Assembly (NCBI GenBank): GCA_017883345.1
Contig: JADGNT010000098.1
Coordinates: forward strand, 1 to 10,425
Length of the DNA: 10,425 nt
Origin: Candidatus Solibacter sp.
GTDB taxonomy: Bacteria; Acidobacteriota; Terriglobia; Bryobacterales; Bryobacteraceae
Direction of reading: 5' to 3'
The stretch's first letter is position 1. Every line of letters starts with the position of its first letter. This document shows, one piece after another, positions 1-5,524 of the stretch. The notes beneath the pieces are model-generated. The model made no database searches. It was not told the DNA's origin and worked only from the letters and a program-made list of their open reading frames with translations. Made by a program: the position numbers and the translations under genes.

Positions 1-114
1 CTCCCCAGGTAGGATTCGAACCTGACAACCCTTCGATTCATTCAATGAACAGCCGAACTCGTGAATCCGTATCCGTCCCCCTTGTCAATCCGGCGTTGTT
101 GGGCAGTCCGGGGA
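1..114 (-). other. tRNA-like 3' end (T-arm and acceptor), probably a remnant
   Basis: Read on the minus strand, positions 1-30 look like the end of a tRNA: a TTCGAAT T-loop flanked by GG and CC, a T-stem that pairs as GTAGG/CCTAC if one C is bulged, then CTGGGGA and a G at the discriminator position. The CTGGGGA (8-2) can pair with TCCCCGG at 114-108 on the minus strand (7 pairs, one G-U), but this would make a 114-nt molecule. The intervening sequence has no normal D-arm (no T at position 8, no GG in a D-loop) and no anticodon arm I can place. Seen: T-loop and acceptor complementarity. Inferred: a decayed tRNA or the tRNA-end scar of an integrated element. An unusual functional RNA is not excluded. 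The window edge cuts off any CCA. Confidence 0.3.
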
Positions 115-173
115 CTTATACCGCCAAGGTTTCGATGACGGGGGGTGCCACGATGCAGGCCATCCGCTGCCAG

Positions 174-842
174 CTACTTGACCGCGCGCAGGTCGCGTAG
201 CGCGTCGCTCGCGATCCAGCGGGCGGCGGGGGAATCGATGGCGCGGATGTTCTCGGCGGCGGCGATGGCGGCGCGGCGCAGGTGAGGATTGCGTTTGCCG
301 ATGGCGCGCAAGGCCCAGTTCACGGCCTTCTTGACCATGTTGCGTGGGTCGGTGGCGGCGGCAGCGATCAGCGGCAGCAGCGCCGCGAAATCTTCGTCCG
401 GCGCGTCATTGGCTTTGGCGGCGGCCTTCACGGCCAGGCCCGCCATGAGCCAAAATCCGGCGCGGCCGACGAACTCGCGCTTGGCGCTGGCCCATTCCGC
501 CGCCATCGCCCAGGCGAAGGGCGTGTAGCGGAAGAGGTTCTGGCAGGCCTCATCGCACACGTCCCAGGAATCGAAATCGCGCGCCCACTGGTTCATCTGG
601 CGGCGGGTGACGCGCGCCGGTTGATCGACGATGGTCGCCAGGATGCGCGCTTCGTGAATGCCGGAGGCCCACAATTCCGCGGCGAGAGAGTGGCTGCGTC
701 CGGCCTGCCTGGCCAGACGGCGAATCACCGGCATCGGAACGCCGAGCGTGCCGGCGGAGCTGATGCCGTAGCGCGCCATGCCGGCGACGTTCTTGGGGTC
801 GGCCTGTGCGCACAGGGCGGCGACGATTTCAGAAGCGGTCAT
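174..842 (-). CDS. DNA alkylation repair protein, AlkD-like HEAT-repeat glycosylase
   Basis: The 222-aa protein resembles the AlkD/AlkC family of HEAT-like DNA glycosylases (PF08713), which excise positively charged alkylated bases such as 3-methyladenine and 7-methylguanine in the cytosol. Visible family features are the SWDVCDE segment (residues 92-98), where W93 and D97 have the same four-residue spacing as W109 and D113 of Bacillus cereus AlkD; the VGRAGFWLMA helix (125-134, R127 a candidate backbone-contact Arg); and the MVKKAVNWALRAIGKRN helix (169-185) with a second aromatic, W176. Assigning those residues as catalytic is inference from spacing. It is the last gene of the pyrE-truA cluster; its ATG overlaps the truA stop by 14 nt and is preceded by a GGAG Shine-Dalgarno (853-850) that lies inside the truA coding sequence. 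Length is close to the usual 220-240 aa. No terminator is evident in 115-173. Confidence 0.9.
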   Translation of the reverse strand: MTASEIVAALCAQADPKNVAGMARYGISSAGTLGVPMPVIRRLARQAGRSHSLAAELWASGIHEARILATIVDQPARVTRRQMNQWARDFDSWDVCDEACQNLFRYTPFAWAMAAEWASAKREFVGRAGFWLMAGLAVKAAAKANDAPDEDFAALLPLIAAAATDPRNMVKKAVNWALRAIGKRNPHLRRAAIAAAENIRAIDSPAARWIASDALRDLRAVK

Positions 843-1581
843 CTGGATACTCCACGCGGGGATACTCCACGGCGAGCAAGAACAACCCCTTGGCGGGGGC
901 GGTGGCGCCGGAGCGCTCTGGCAGCGCCGTCACCCCGCCCAGGTTGCCGCGCCCGGCTTCGATCAGCGTGCCCACCATGTTGCGCACCATATGTTTCAGG
1001 AAACCACTGCCGCGCACGCGGTAGACCAGGCGCCCGTCGCCGCGCTCCAGCACCGAAGAGAAAACCGTGCGCACCTTGGATTTGCCATCGGAGTCGCGCA
1101 CGTCGGAGGTGGCAAAGGCGCTGAAATCGTGCTCGCCTTCGAAGACGCGGGCGAAGCCGGCCATGCGTTCCTCGTCGAGGGGGTAGGGATGGTGGTACAC
1201 GTAGGGCCACTCGAAAGGGCTACAGACTTCGCAGCGCACGATGCGGTACTCGTAAGTTTTGGACACGGCATCGAAGCGCGGATGAAAATCGGGATGCACT
1301 TCCTGGGTGGAGAGCACGCGGATGGTGGGCGGCAGCAGGCGGTTGACGGCGCGCCGCAAATTGGGCAGCGGAATGGGGTTTTCGATGCTGAACGCCGCCA
1401 CCTGCGCCAGCGCATGCACCCCCGCATCGGTGCGTCCGCTGCCGGCCACATGCACCGGCTTGCCCTCCATGGCGGTGACGATTTCCTCCAGCAGCCCTTG
1501 TATGGTGGGCAGACCGGGCTGCACCTGCCAGCCGTGAAACGGGCCGCCGTCGTAGGCGAGTTGGATGCGAATGCGGCGCAT
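829..1581 (-). CDS. truA: tRNA pseudouridine(38-40) synthase TruA
   Basis: This 250-aa protein is a TruA, which isomerises uridines 38-40 in the anticodon arm of tRNAs to pseudouridine. It begins with the family N-terminus IRIQLAYDGGPFHGWQ, carries the catalytic motif GRTDAGVHA (residues 49-57, nucleophile D52), the conserved active-site Y110 in SKTYEYRI, and the C-terminal KHMVRNMVGTLIEAGRG block (197-212). Length matches the family. The ATG is chosen because it forms a TAATG overlap with the pyrE stop, so translation is probably coupled; there is no Shine-Dalgarno of its own. The same frame stays open upstream to 2067, but that part is an out-of-frame reading of pyrE. The extreme C-terminus contains a short VEYPR-VEYPD repeat caused by a 15-nt tandem duplication. 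Its last 14 nt overlap the downstream alkD-like gene. Confidence 0.97.
   Translation of the reverse strand: MRRIRIQLAYDGGPFHGWQVQPGLPTIQGLLEEIVTAMEGKPVHVAGSGRTDAGVHALAQVAAFSIENPIPLPNLRRAVNRLLPPTIRVLSTQEVHPDFHPRFDAVSKTYEYRIVRCEVCSPFEWPYVYHHPYPLDEERMAGFARVFEGEHDFSAFATSDVRDSDGKSKVRTVFSSVLERGDGRLVYRVRGSGFLKHMVRNMVGTLIEAGRGNLGGVTALPERSGATAPAKGLFLLAVEYPRVEYPDDRF
845..871. repeat. short tandem duplication at the 3' end of truA
   Basis: GGATACTCCACG occurs at 845-856 and again at 860-871, a 15-nt period in frame with truA. It duplicates five residues (VEYPR/VEYPD) beyond the conserved end of the protein. Read on the minus strand, each copy contains GGAG, and the copy nearer the alkD-like gene (853-850) provides that gene's ribosome binding site 7 nt before its ATG. 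Confidence 0.6.
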
Positions 1582-2174
1582 TACGCCGGACGCGAGCCGG
1601 GCTTGACAAGGGGAACGCCCTCCCGGCAGAGCGGGCACTCCTCGGGACGATGAGCCGCCACCTGCAACGTGGCCAGCGCCACGCGCCGAACGCCGACGCC
1701 GGCCGCGCCGCCGCTCCGATCGATAATCGAGCCGGCGGCGAGGACGCGGGCGCCGGCGGCGTGCAGGGTGTCGATCACCTCCCGGGTGCTGCCCCCGGTG
1801 GTGATGACATCCTCGACGACTACCACGGTTTCGCCGGGCTGCACGGTGAAGCCCCTGCGCAGCAGCATTTTGCGGGTTTCCGGATCGCGTTCCGTAAACA
1901 GAAAAGGGGTGCCCAGCGCGCGCGCCACTTCGTGGCCGATAATCAGCCCACCGAGCGCGGGCGACACCACCAGGGCGACAGGCTCGTCCAGGATGGTGCC
2001 CAGTTGCGCCGCCAAACGGCGTCCCAGGTCCTCGGCGGCGGGGGCGTGGCGCAGCACCAGAGCGCATTGCAGGTAGTTCGGGCTGTGCAGCCCGCTGGTC
2101 AGCCGGAAGTGCCCTTCCAGGTAAGCGCCGGTGGCACGGAACAAATCAATAACGGATTCGGCTTGCGGCGTCAC
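1581..2174 (-). CDS. pyrE: orotate phosphoribosyltransferase PyrE
   Basis: This 197-aa protein is an orotate phosphoribosyltransferase, which joins orotate and PRPP to give OMP in de novo pyrimidine synthesis. The PRPP-binding signature VVVVEDVITTGGST is at residues 117-130; SPALGGLIIGHEVA (71-84) and the flexible-loop segment FTERDPETRKMLLRRGF (93-109, with the conserved catalytic K/R region) are also present. The C-terminus has ECPLC (C180, C183) and ends VPLVKPGSR, as in the longer-tailed OPRTases. The start is GTG: the only upstream ATG in reach is closed at once by TAG. No good Shine-Dalgarno precedes it, but TATAGT sits 8 nt upstream (2188-2183), so the message may be nearly leaderless. 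The stop overlaps truA (TAATG). It is divergent from the TolC gene, sharing a 73-bp intergenic region. Confidence 0.96.
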   Translation of the reverse strand: MTPQAESVIDLFRATGAYLEGHFRLTSGLHSPNYLQCALVLRHAPAAEDLGRRLAAQLGTILDEPVALVVSPALGGLIIGHEVARALGTPFLFTERDPETRKMLLRRGFTVQPGETVVVVEDVITTGGSTREVIDTLHAAGARVLAAGSIIDRSGGAAGVGVRRVALATLQVAAHRPEECPLCREGVPLVKPGSRPA

Positions 2175-2182
2175 AAAGGCCT

Positions 2183-2188
2183 ACTATA
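2183..2188 (-). promoter_or_regulatory. possible -10 element of pyrE
   Basis: TATAGT on the minus strand lies 8 nt before the GTG start of pyrE. No convincing -35 hexamer is seen at 16-18 nt upstream. If used, transcription would begin within about two bases of the start codon. Confidence 0.3.
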
Positions 2189-2234
2189 CCATTGAAGTTA
2201 AACGCTACAGACCAATGTTGTTCCTGGTTGGCAC

Positions 2235-2239
2235 GGAGG
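2235..2239 (+). promoter_or_regulatory. ribosome binding site deciding the TolC-family start
   Basis: GGAGG lies 8 nt upstream of the ATG at 2248. The frame is open from 2131, but the earlier methionines (2131 and 2209) lack such a site, and starting there would bury the signal peptide behind about 39 extra residues. Confidence 0.8.
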
Positions 2240-2247
2240 CTATTTCC

Positions 2248-4242
2248 ATGACCGGTATCAGACAGTATATTGCGGTGCTCTGCGCCATGCTACTCGCCGC
2301 GCCCGCCGGCGGTTTCGCGGCCGACCCGCCACAGTCCCAGCCGGCGCAGCCAGGCGCGAGCGCACCCGCACCACCCCCAGAGCCAGTGGTGACCCTGAAA
2401 ACCGGCATCGTGGGTAGAATCACCAATCCCTATCGTCCCGTGGAGCAGCCGCCGAACAGTCTGGCCGACTCCACGCGCCTGGAATCCCTCTTGCGCGCCG
2501 GCAACCTCTATCTCTCCTTGCAGGATGCGATCTCGCTGGCGCTGGAGAACAACCTGGATATCGCCATTCAGCGGTACGGGCCGCTGTTGGCGGACGCGTC
2601 GCTGCGACAGGCGCAAGCGGGCGGTTTAGCGCGCGGCGTTTCCACCAGCGTCACCGCCGGCCCCTCCAGCGCATCGGTCTCCAGCTCCGGCACCACGGCT
2701 GGGAGCAACGTAAGCGCGGGGGCGCTGACCAGCAACGCCACCGCCAGCGCGGTGGGCGCGAGCGCCCTCTCCTCTTCGGGTCCGGCCATCCCCAGCCTGG
2801 ACCCGGCGCTGACCGGCGCCTTGAGCTGGGGCCACCTGACCACGCCGCAGAGCAGCTCTTTCCTCACCGGCACGACTTCGCTGATCCAGCGGCAGAACAT
2901 CGGCAACTTCGCTATCTCGAAGGGCTTCCTGACGGGCACCACGGTCAGCCTGGGGTTGAACAACACCTCGGTGACCAGCAACAACCCGCGCAACGATTTC
3001 AACCCGGCCACCACCTCGTCGCTCGCCCTCTCCGTTTCCCAGCACCTGTTGCAGGGCTTCGGCCCGGGTATCAACTCGCGGCAGATCCACATCGCCCAGA
3101 ACAACCGGGAGGTGAGCGATCTTACCTTCAAGCTGCAGGTGGAGACCACCGTGGCGGCGGTCATGGAACTCTACTGGGATCTGGTGTCGTTCAACGAGGC
3201 CGTGCAGGTAGCGCGCGACGCACTGGCCGCCTCGCAACGCCTGAGGGAGGATAACCGCAAGCAGGTGGAAGTCGGCACGCTGGCGCAGATCGAAGTAGTG
3301 CGCGCCGAGGCCGAGATCGCTTCCCGCGAACAGACCCTGGTGGTCAGCCAGACGCGCGCGCTGCAGCAGGAGACCATCCTCAAGACCGCGCTGAGCCGCA
3401 CCGGTGTGTCGAACCCGGCGATCGCCGCGGCGCACATCATCACCACGGACCGCATCCAGGTTCCGGAGGTGGAACCGGTGACTCCCATACAGGATATGAC
3501 GGCCATGGCGCTATCGGCGCGTCCCGAACTGGCGCAGAGCCGGATCCAGTTGGCCAACCAGCAGTTGACCATCCGGGGATCGAAAAATGGGCTGCTGCCC
3601 ACCCTGGATGTGGTTGCCAACCTGAGCAACGGCGCACTGGCGGGCGATCCGAACCCGCTGCCGCCTCCAATCGGGTCGGTACACTCCAACACGGCGTTCT
3701 TCATCGGTGGCTACGGCACGGTGCTGGCGCAGTTGTTCGCACGCAACTTCCCGAATTACTCGATCGGATTCAACCTCAACGTCCCGATCCGCAACCGCGC
3801 GGCGCAGGCGCAGGTGATCTCCGACGAGCTCACCTACCGGCAGCAGCAACTGGTGCTGCAACGCCTGGAGAACCAGGTCCGGGTGGACGTGCAGAACGCC
3901 GTGATCGGCGTCTCGCAGGCGCGGGCGCAGTATATATCGGCGCAGAAGGCGCAGGTTCTGCAAGCGCAGACCCTGGACGCCGAGACGAAGAAGCTCTCGC
4001 TGGGCGCGTCCACGATTTACAACCAGATTCTGGCGGAGCGCGATCTGGTGACCGCGCAGTCCAACCTGGTGACGGCGGAAGCTGCCTATGCCAGGGCGAA
4101 AGTGGAACTCGACCGCTCCACCGGGCAGATTCTCTATAACAACAACGTATCGCTGGATGAGGCCTACAAAGGCGTGGTGTCGCGCCCGCCCAGCGCCATT
4201 CCGGACGCGCCCCCCGCCGCCGCTCCGCGCCAGCAGCGATAG
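2248..4242 (+). CDS. TolC-family outer membrane efflux protein
   Basis: This 664-aa exported protein belongs to the TolC/OEP family (PF02321), trimeric outer-membrane channels that work with inner-membrane pumps and periplasmic adaptors. A signal peptide (residues 1-24, cleavage after GGFA) is followed by a Pro/Ala/Gln-rich linker (27-46). The first OEP repeat starts with the typical LSLQDAISLALENNLDIAI (89-107), and the long periplasmic helices include VARDALAASQRLREDNRKQVEVGT and the following coiled stretch (321-380). The second repeat starts around ALSARPELAQSRIQLANQQL (421-440) and closes with VELDRSTGQIL (619-629). It is well above the ~490 aa of E. coli TolC because of the linker, a Ser/Ala/Gly/Thr-rich low-complexity insert at about 131-190, and a Pro/Ala-rich tail. 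No pump or adaptor gene is adjacent, so substrate and partner are unknown. A strong GGAGG site fixes the start. Confidence 0.95.
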   Translation: MTGIRQYIAVLCAMLLAAPAGGFAADPPQSQPAQPGASAPAPPPEPVVTLKTGIVGRITNPYRPVEQPPNSLADSTRLESLLRAGNLYLSLQDAISLALENNLDIAIQRYGPLLADASLRQAQAGGLARGVSTSVTAGPSSASVSSSGTTAGSNVSAGALTSNATASAVGASALSSSGPAIPSLDPALTGALSWGHLTTPQSSSFLTGTTSLIQRQNIGNFAISKGFLTGTTVSLGLNNTSVTSNNPRNDFNPATTSSLALSVSQHLLQGFGPGINSRQIHIAQNNREVSDLTFKLQVETTVAAVMELYWDLVSFNEAVQVARDALAASQRLREDNRKQVEVGTLAQIEVVRAEAEIASREQTLVVSQTRALQQETILKTALSRTGVSNPAIAAAHIITTDRIQVPEVEPVTPIQDMTAMALSARPELAQSRIQLANQQLTIRGSKNGLLPTLDVVANLSNGALAGDPNPLPPPIGSVHSNTAFFIGGYGTVLAQLFARNFPNYSIGFNLNVPIRNRAAQAQVISDELTYRQQQLVLQRLENQVRVDVQNAVIGVSQARAQYISAQKAQVLQAQTLDAETKKLSLGASTIYNQILAERDLVTAQSNLVTAEAAYARAKVELDRSTGQILYNNNVSLDEAYKGVVSRPPSAIPDAPPAAAPRQQR

Positions 4243-4271
4243 GGGACGCCGTTGCCCCCCAAAAGGCATTT

Positions 4272-4348
4272 GGCCACAGATGAACACAGATAAACACGGA
4301 TAAGCACAAAACCGTTTTATCGGCGTTCATCTGTGTTCATCTGTGGCC
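4272..4348. repeat. 77-bp inverted repeat made of 10-nt units
   Basis: A perfect 20-bp inverted repeat (4272-4291 against 4329-4348) extends inward imperfectly to about 35 bp. The left arm is a run of diverged decamers (ACAGATGAAC, ACAGATAAAC, ACGGATAAGC); the right arm holds the reverse-complement units. It lies 30 nt after the TolC stop and could fold as a long hairpin in the mRNA, ending or protecting the transcript. From memory, very similar ACAGATGAACACAGAT-type sequences recur in intergenic regions of many unrelated bacterial genomes, and reading frames through them give spurious peptides such as SVFICVHLW. Copy number here cannot be judged from one window. Confidence 0.85.
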
Positions 4349-4384
4349 CATATGTTTTCCTGTTATTCCGCCGCCTGCGACACG

Positions 4385-4468
4385 AAGTTGACACATGGAT
4401 GCCAACTTTGCATACACAATTTTGCGCTGTGGACATCCCGTTTCTAACCTAAGTCCCAAATTGTCAAC
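4385..4468. promoter_or_regulatory. GTTGAC half-sites, candidate activator-binding region
   Basis: AAGTTG (4385-4390) and CAACTT (4403-4408) form a dyad with a 12-nt spacer, and GTTGACA (4387-4393) recurs inverted as TGTCAAC (4462-4468). The first dyad lies about 100-120 bp upstream of the start site expected from the sigma-54 promoter at 4481, the usual distance for sites bound by bacterial enhancer-binding proteins. The spacing is seen; the role is inferred. Confidence 0.35.
4388..4416 (+). promoter_or_regulatory. possible sigma-70 type promoter
   Basis: A perfect TTGACA (4388-4393) is followed after 17 nt by CATACA (4411-4416), a weak -10 (3 of 6). It overlaps the AAGTTG/CAACTT dyad (4385-4408), so the TTGACA may instead belong to a protein-binding half-site. 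Confidence 0.3.
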
Positions 4469-4480
4469 GAGACGCTTGTT

Positions 4481-4496
4481 TGGTACGGCAATTGCT
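4481..4496 (+). promoter_or_regulatory. sigma-54 (RpoN) -24/-12 promoter
   Basis: TGGTACG-GCAA-TTGCT matches the sigma-54 consensus TGGCACG-N4-TTGCW at every position except C to T within the -24 block, and keeps the invariant GG and GC exactly ten bases apart. Transcription would start near 4506-4509, running plus-strand into the structured segment 4523-4659 and then the small gene at 4685. Such promoters need an ATP-dependent enhancer-binding protein; none is encoded in this window. Confidence 0.7.
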
Positions 4497-4522
4497 TGCT
4501 GAAGAGCGTGACTAAATCTGAA

Positions 4523-4659
4523 CAGGCCTTCGGAGAGACGATTGACCCCCGATTCCAACATCTTGCCTACGAGTCACCTCGCATAAAAGCCTGCTCGCTG
4601 TCCCGCGACAACCCCACAATCGTCTCTTCCAGGGCCTGAGCCTTTCGCGGCGCAGGCCT
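4523..4659 (+). ncRNA. structured leader or small RNA downstream of the sigma-54 promoter
   Basis: Segments 4523-4544 and 4617-4638 pair over 22 positions with a single C-C mismatch and three G-U pairs, including an uninterrupted 11-bp core (4534-4544 with 4617-4627); the enclosed loop is 72 nt. The outer part of the right arm, GGCCTG (4633-4638), can instead pair with CAGGCC at 4653-4658 to form a local 7-bp hairpin, so two mutually exclusive folds exist. A loop segment GCCTGC (4589-4594) is complementary to GCAGGC (4652-4657), offering a third partner. The start site predicted from the sigma-54 promoter is about 15 nt upstream. No U-tract terminator follows before the ATG at 4685, so a 5' leader is somewhat more likely than a free small RNA. 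I do not recognise a known RNA family. There is no open reading frame on this strand inside it. Confidence 0.5.
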
Positions 4660-4684
4660 ACGCAATCTCGATTACGATAGATGA

Positions 4685-4984
4685 ATGGCCCAAGGTATGT
4701 TCGACGTGGCATGTCCCTGCTGCGATGCGATTCTGAAGATCGATCCGGAAACGCGCGCGATCATTGCTCACACGGTTCCGGTGAAGCCTCCCCCGATCGA
4801 CGATCTCGCCGCCGAAGTGGCCAAGCTCAAGGGCGCGGGCGACCGGCGCGAGCAACTCTTCCAAAAGCAGTTTGAGGCCGAAAAGACCCACGGCAAGGTG
4901 CTGGAAAAGAAGTTCGACGAGCTCTTCAAGCGCGCCAAGGAAAACCCGGACACCAAACCGCCGACACGGGATATCGATCTGTAG
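4685..4984 (+). CDS. small CPCC-motif coiled-coil protein of unknown function
   Basis: The predicted protein has 99 residues. The N-terminus MFDVACPCCDAILKIDPETRAII (5-27) carries C10, C12 and C13 in a CPCC motif followed by a short beta-like segment, which resembles half of a zinc ribbon or a redox/metal site. A Pro-rich hinge (residues 33-37) leads into a charged helix, roughly 38-87, rich in Lys/Glu/Leu and likely coiled-coil; the tail is polar. No signal peptide or membrane segment is seen, so it is probably cytosolic. I recall similar small proteins as uncharacterised conserved genes in Acidobacteriota but cannot name a family. There is no clear Shine-Dalgarno before the ATG at 4685 or before the in-frame ATG at 4697. 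It sits about 175 nt after the predicted sigma-54 start site and directly behind the structured RNA. It converges with the GNAT gene, 24 nt away. Confidence 0.75.
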   Translation: MAQGMFDVACPCCDAILKIDPETRAIIAHTVPVKPPPIDDLAAEVAKLKGAGDRREQLFQKQFEAEKTHGKVLEKKFDELFKRAKENPDTKPPTRDIDL

Positions 4985-4985
4985 G

Positions 4986-4999
4986 GGCGCGCCGGCGCC
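4986..4999. terminator. weak GC hairpin between convergent genes
   Basis: GGCGC and GCGCC (4986-4990 and 4995-4999) flank a 4-nt loop in the 24-nt gap between the CPCC gene stop and the GNAT gene stop. There is no T-tract on either side, so a terminator role is only suggested by position. Confidence 0.25.
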
Positions 5000-5008
5000 G
5001 CCCTGACC

Positions 5009-5524
5009 TCAGCGGGATATTGACGCTCGCAGGTCCTTCATCAGCATCATCAACTGAAATGGGTCCACGGGGGAGGGCTGAAAGCCATGATGCAGGTAGA
5101 ATTTGCGAGCAGCGTCATCGATGGCGTGGACCAGAACAGCTCGCACACCGACCACATCCGCCGCTTGTGCGATCCGAGCCAAGGCATCCCGAAGCAGGGC
5201 TTTGCCGAGTCCCTTGCCGCGTTCGCTCCGATCGACCGCCAGGCGGGCCAGAAGGATCAATCCGACTGGATGGTTGGCAATGCCTTGCGCAATTCTTTCG
5301 GGTGCCTCGTGCTTGAGCACGGAACCGGCCACGAGCGCGTGATAGCCGACCACCTGGTTCTGCCGATGGGCGACGTAGGTTTTTGCGGTTTCCGCCCGCT
5401 GATTCGTCCAGGCAAAACGCTTTAGCCAGTTGTTGAGTTGAGGGTTGCCACAGTCGAATTGCAGAAGGTCGCGACCCTGCGTCAGCTTCTCTATGATGAG
5501 GCCTGACTCGGAAGCCGCATCCAT
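5009..5524 (-). CDS. GNAT-family toxin, TacT-like
   Basis: The 171-aa protein is a GNAT acetyltransferase of the TacT/AtaT toxin type, which acetylates the amino group of aminoacyl-tRNAs and so blocks translation. Seen: the N-terminal signature FDCGNPQLNNWLKRFA (23-38); YVAHRQNQVVGYHAL; the acetyl-CoA pyrophosphate-binding loop RSERGKGLGKALL (99-111); and KFYLHHGF (141-148), where Y143 matches the catalytic tyrosine position (Y140 in Salmonella TacT). Length is typical (160-175 aa). It follows the DUF1778 gene with a TAATG overlap, the standard antitoxin-first order, so translation is coupled to the antitoxin. All motif residues are intact, so it is probably functional. The exact target tRNA cannot be read from sequence. 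Confidence 0.93.
   Translation of the reverse strand: MDAASESGLIIEKLTQGRDLLQFDCGNPQLNNWLKRFAWTNQRAETAKTYVAHRQNQVVGYHALVAGSVLKHEAPERIAQGIANHPVGLILLARLAVDRSERGKGLGKALLRDALARIAQAADVVGVRAVLVHAIDDAARKFYLHHGFQPSPVDPFQLMMLMKDLRASISR

Noticed and set aside
282..1653. Long plus-strand open frames (282-1124, 778-1653) opposite alkD and truA
   Set aside because: They are antisense shadows of clear genes in high-GC DNA; the translations are Arg/Gly/His/Ala-rich without any recognisable domain.
2131..2247. N-terminal extension of the TolC-family frame to 2131
   Set aside because: It overlaps pyrE, lacks a ribosome site and would hide the signal peptide; the GGAGG-preceded ATG at 2248 fits better.
3171..4330. 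Minus-strand frames opposite the TolC gene (3171-3704, 3511-4287, 3830-4330)
   Set aside because: Antisense shadows. Those that read through the 4272-4348 inverted repeat contain the spurious SVFICVHLW-type peptide.
4272..4348. CRISPR-like array
   Set aside because: The units are 10 nt, contiguous and inverted between arms; there are no spacers or cas genes.
4337..4891. Minus-strand frames 4337-4561, 4512-4712 and 4658-4891
   Set aside because: No ribosome sites or domain features; they run across promoter, hairpin and the CPCC gene.
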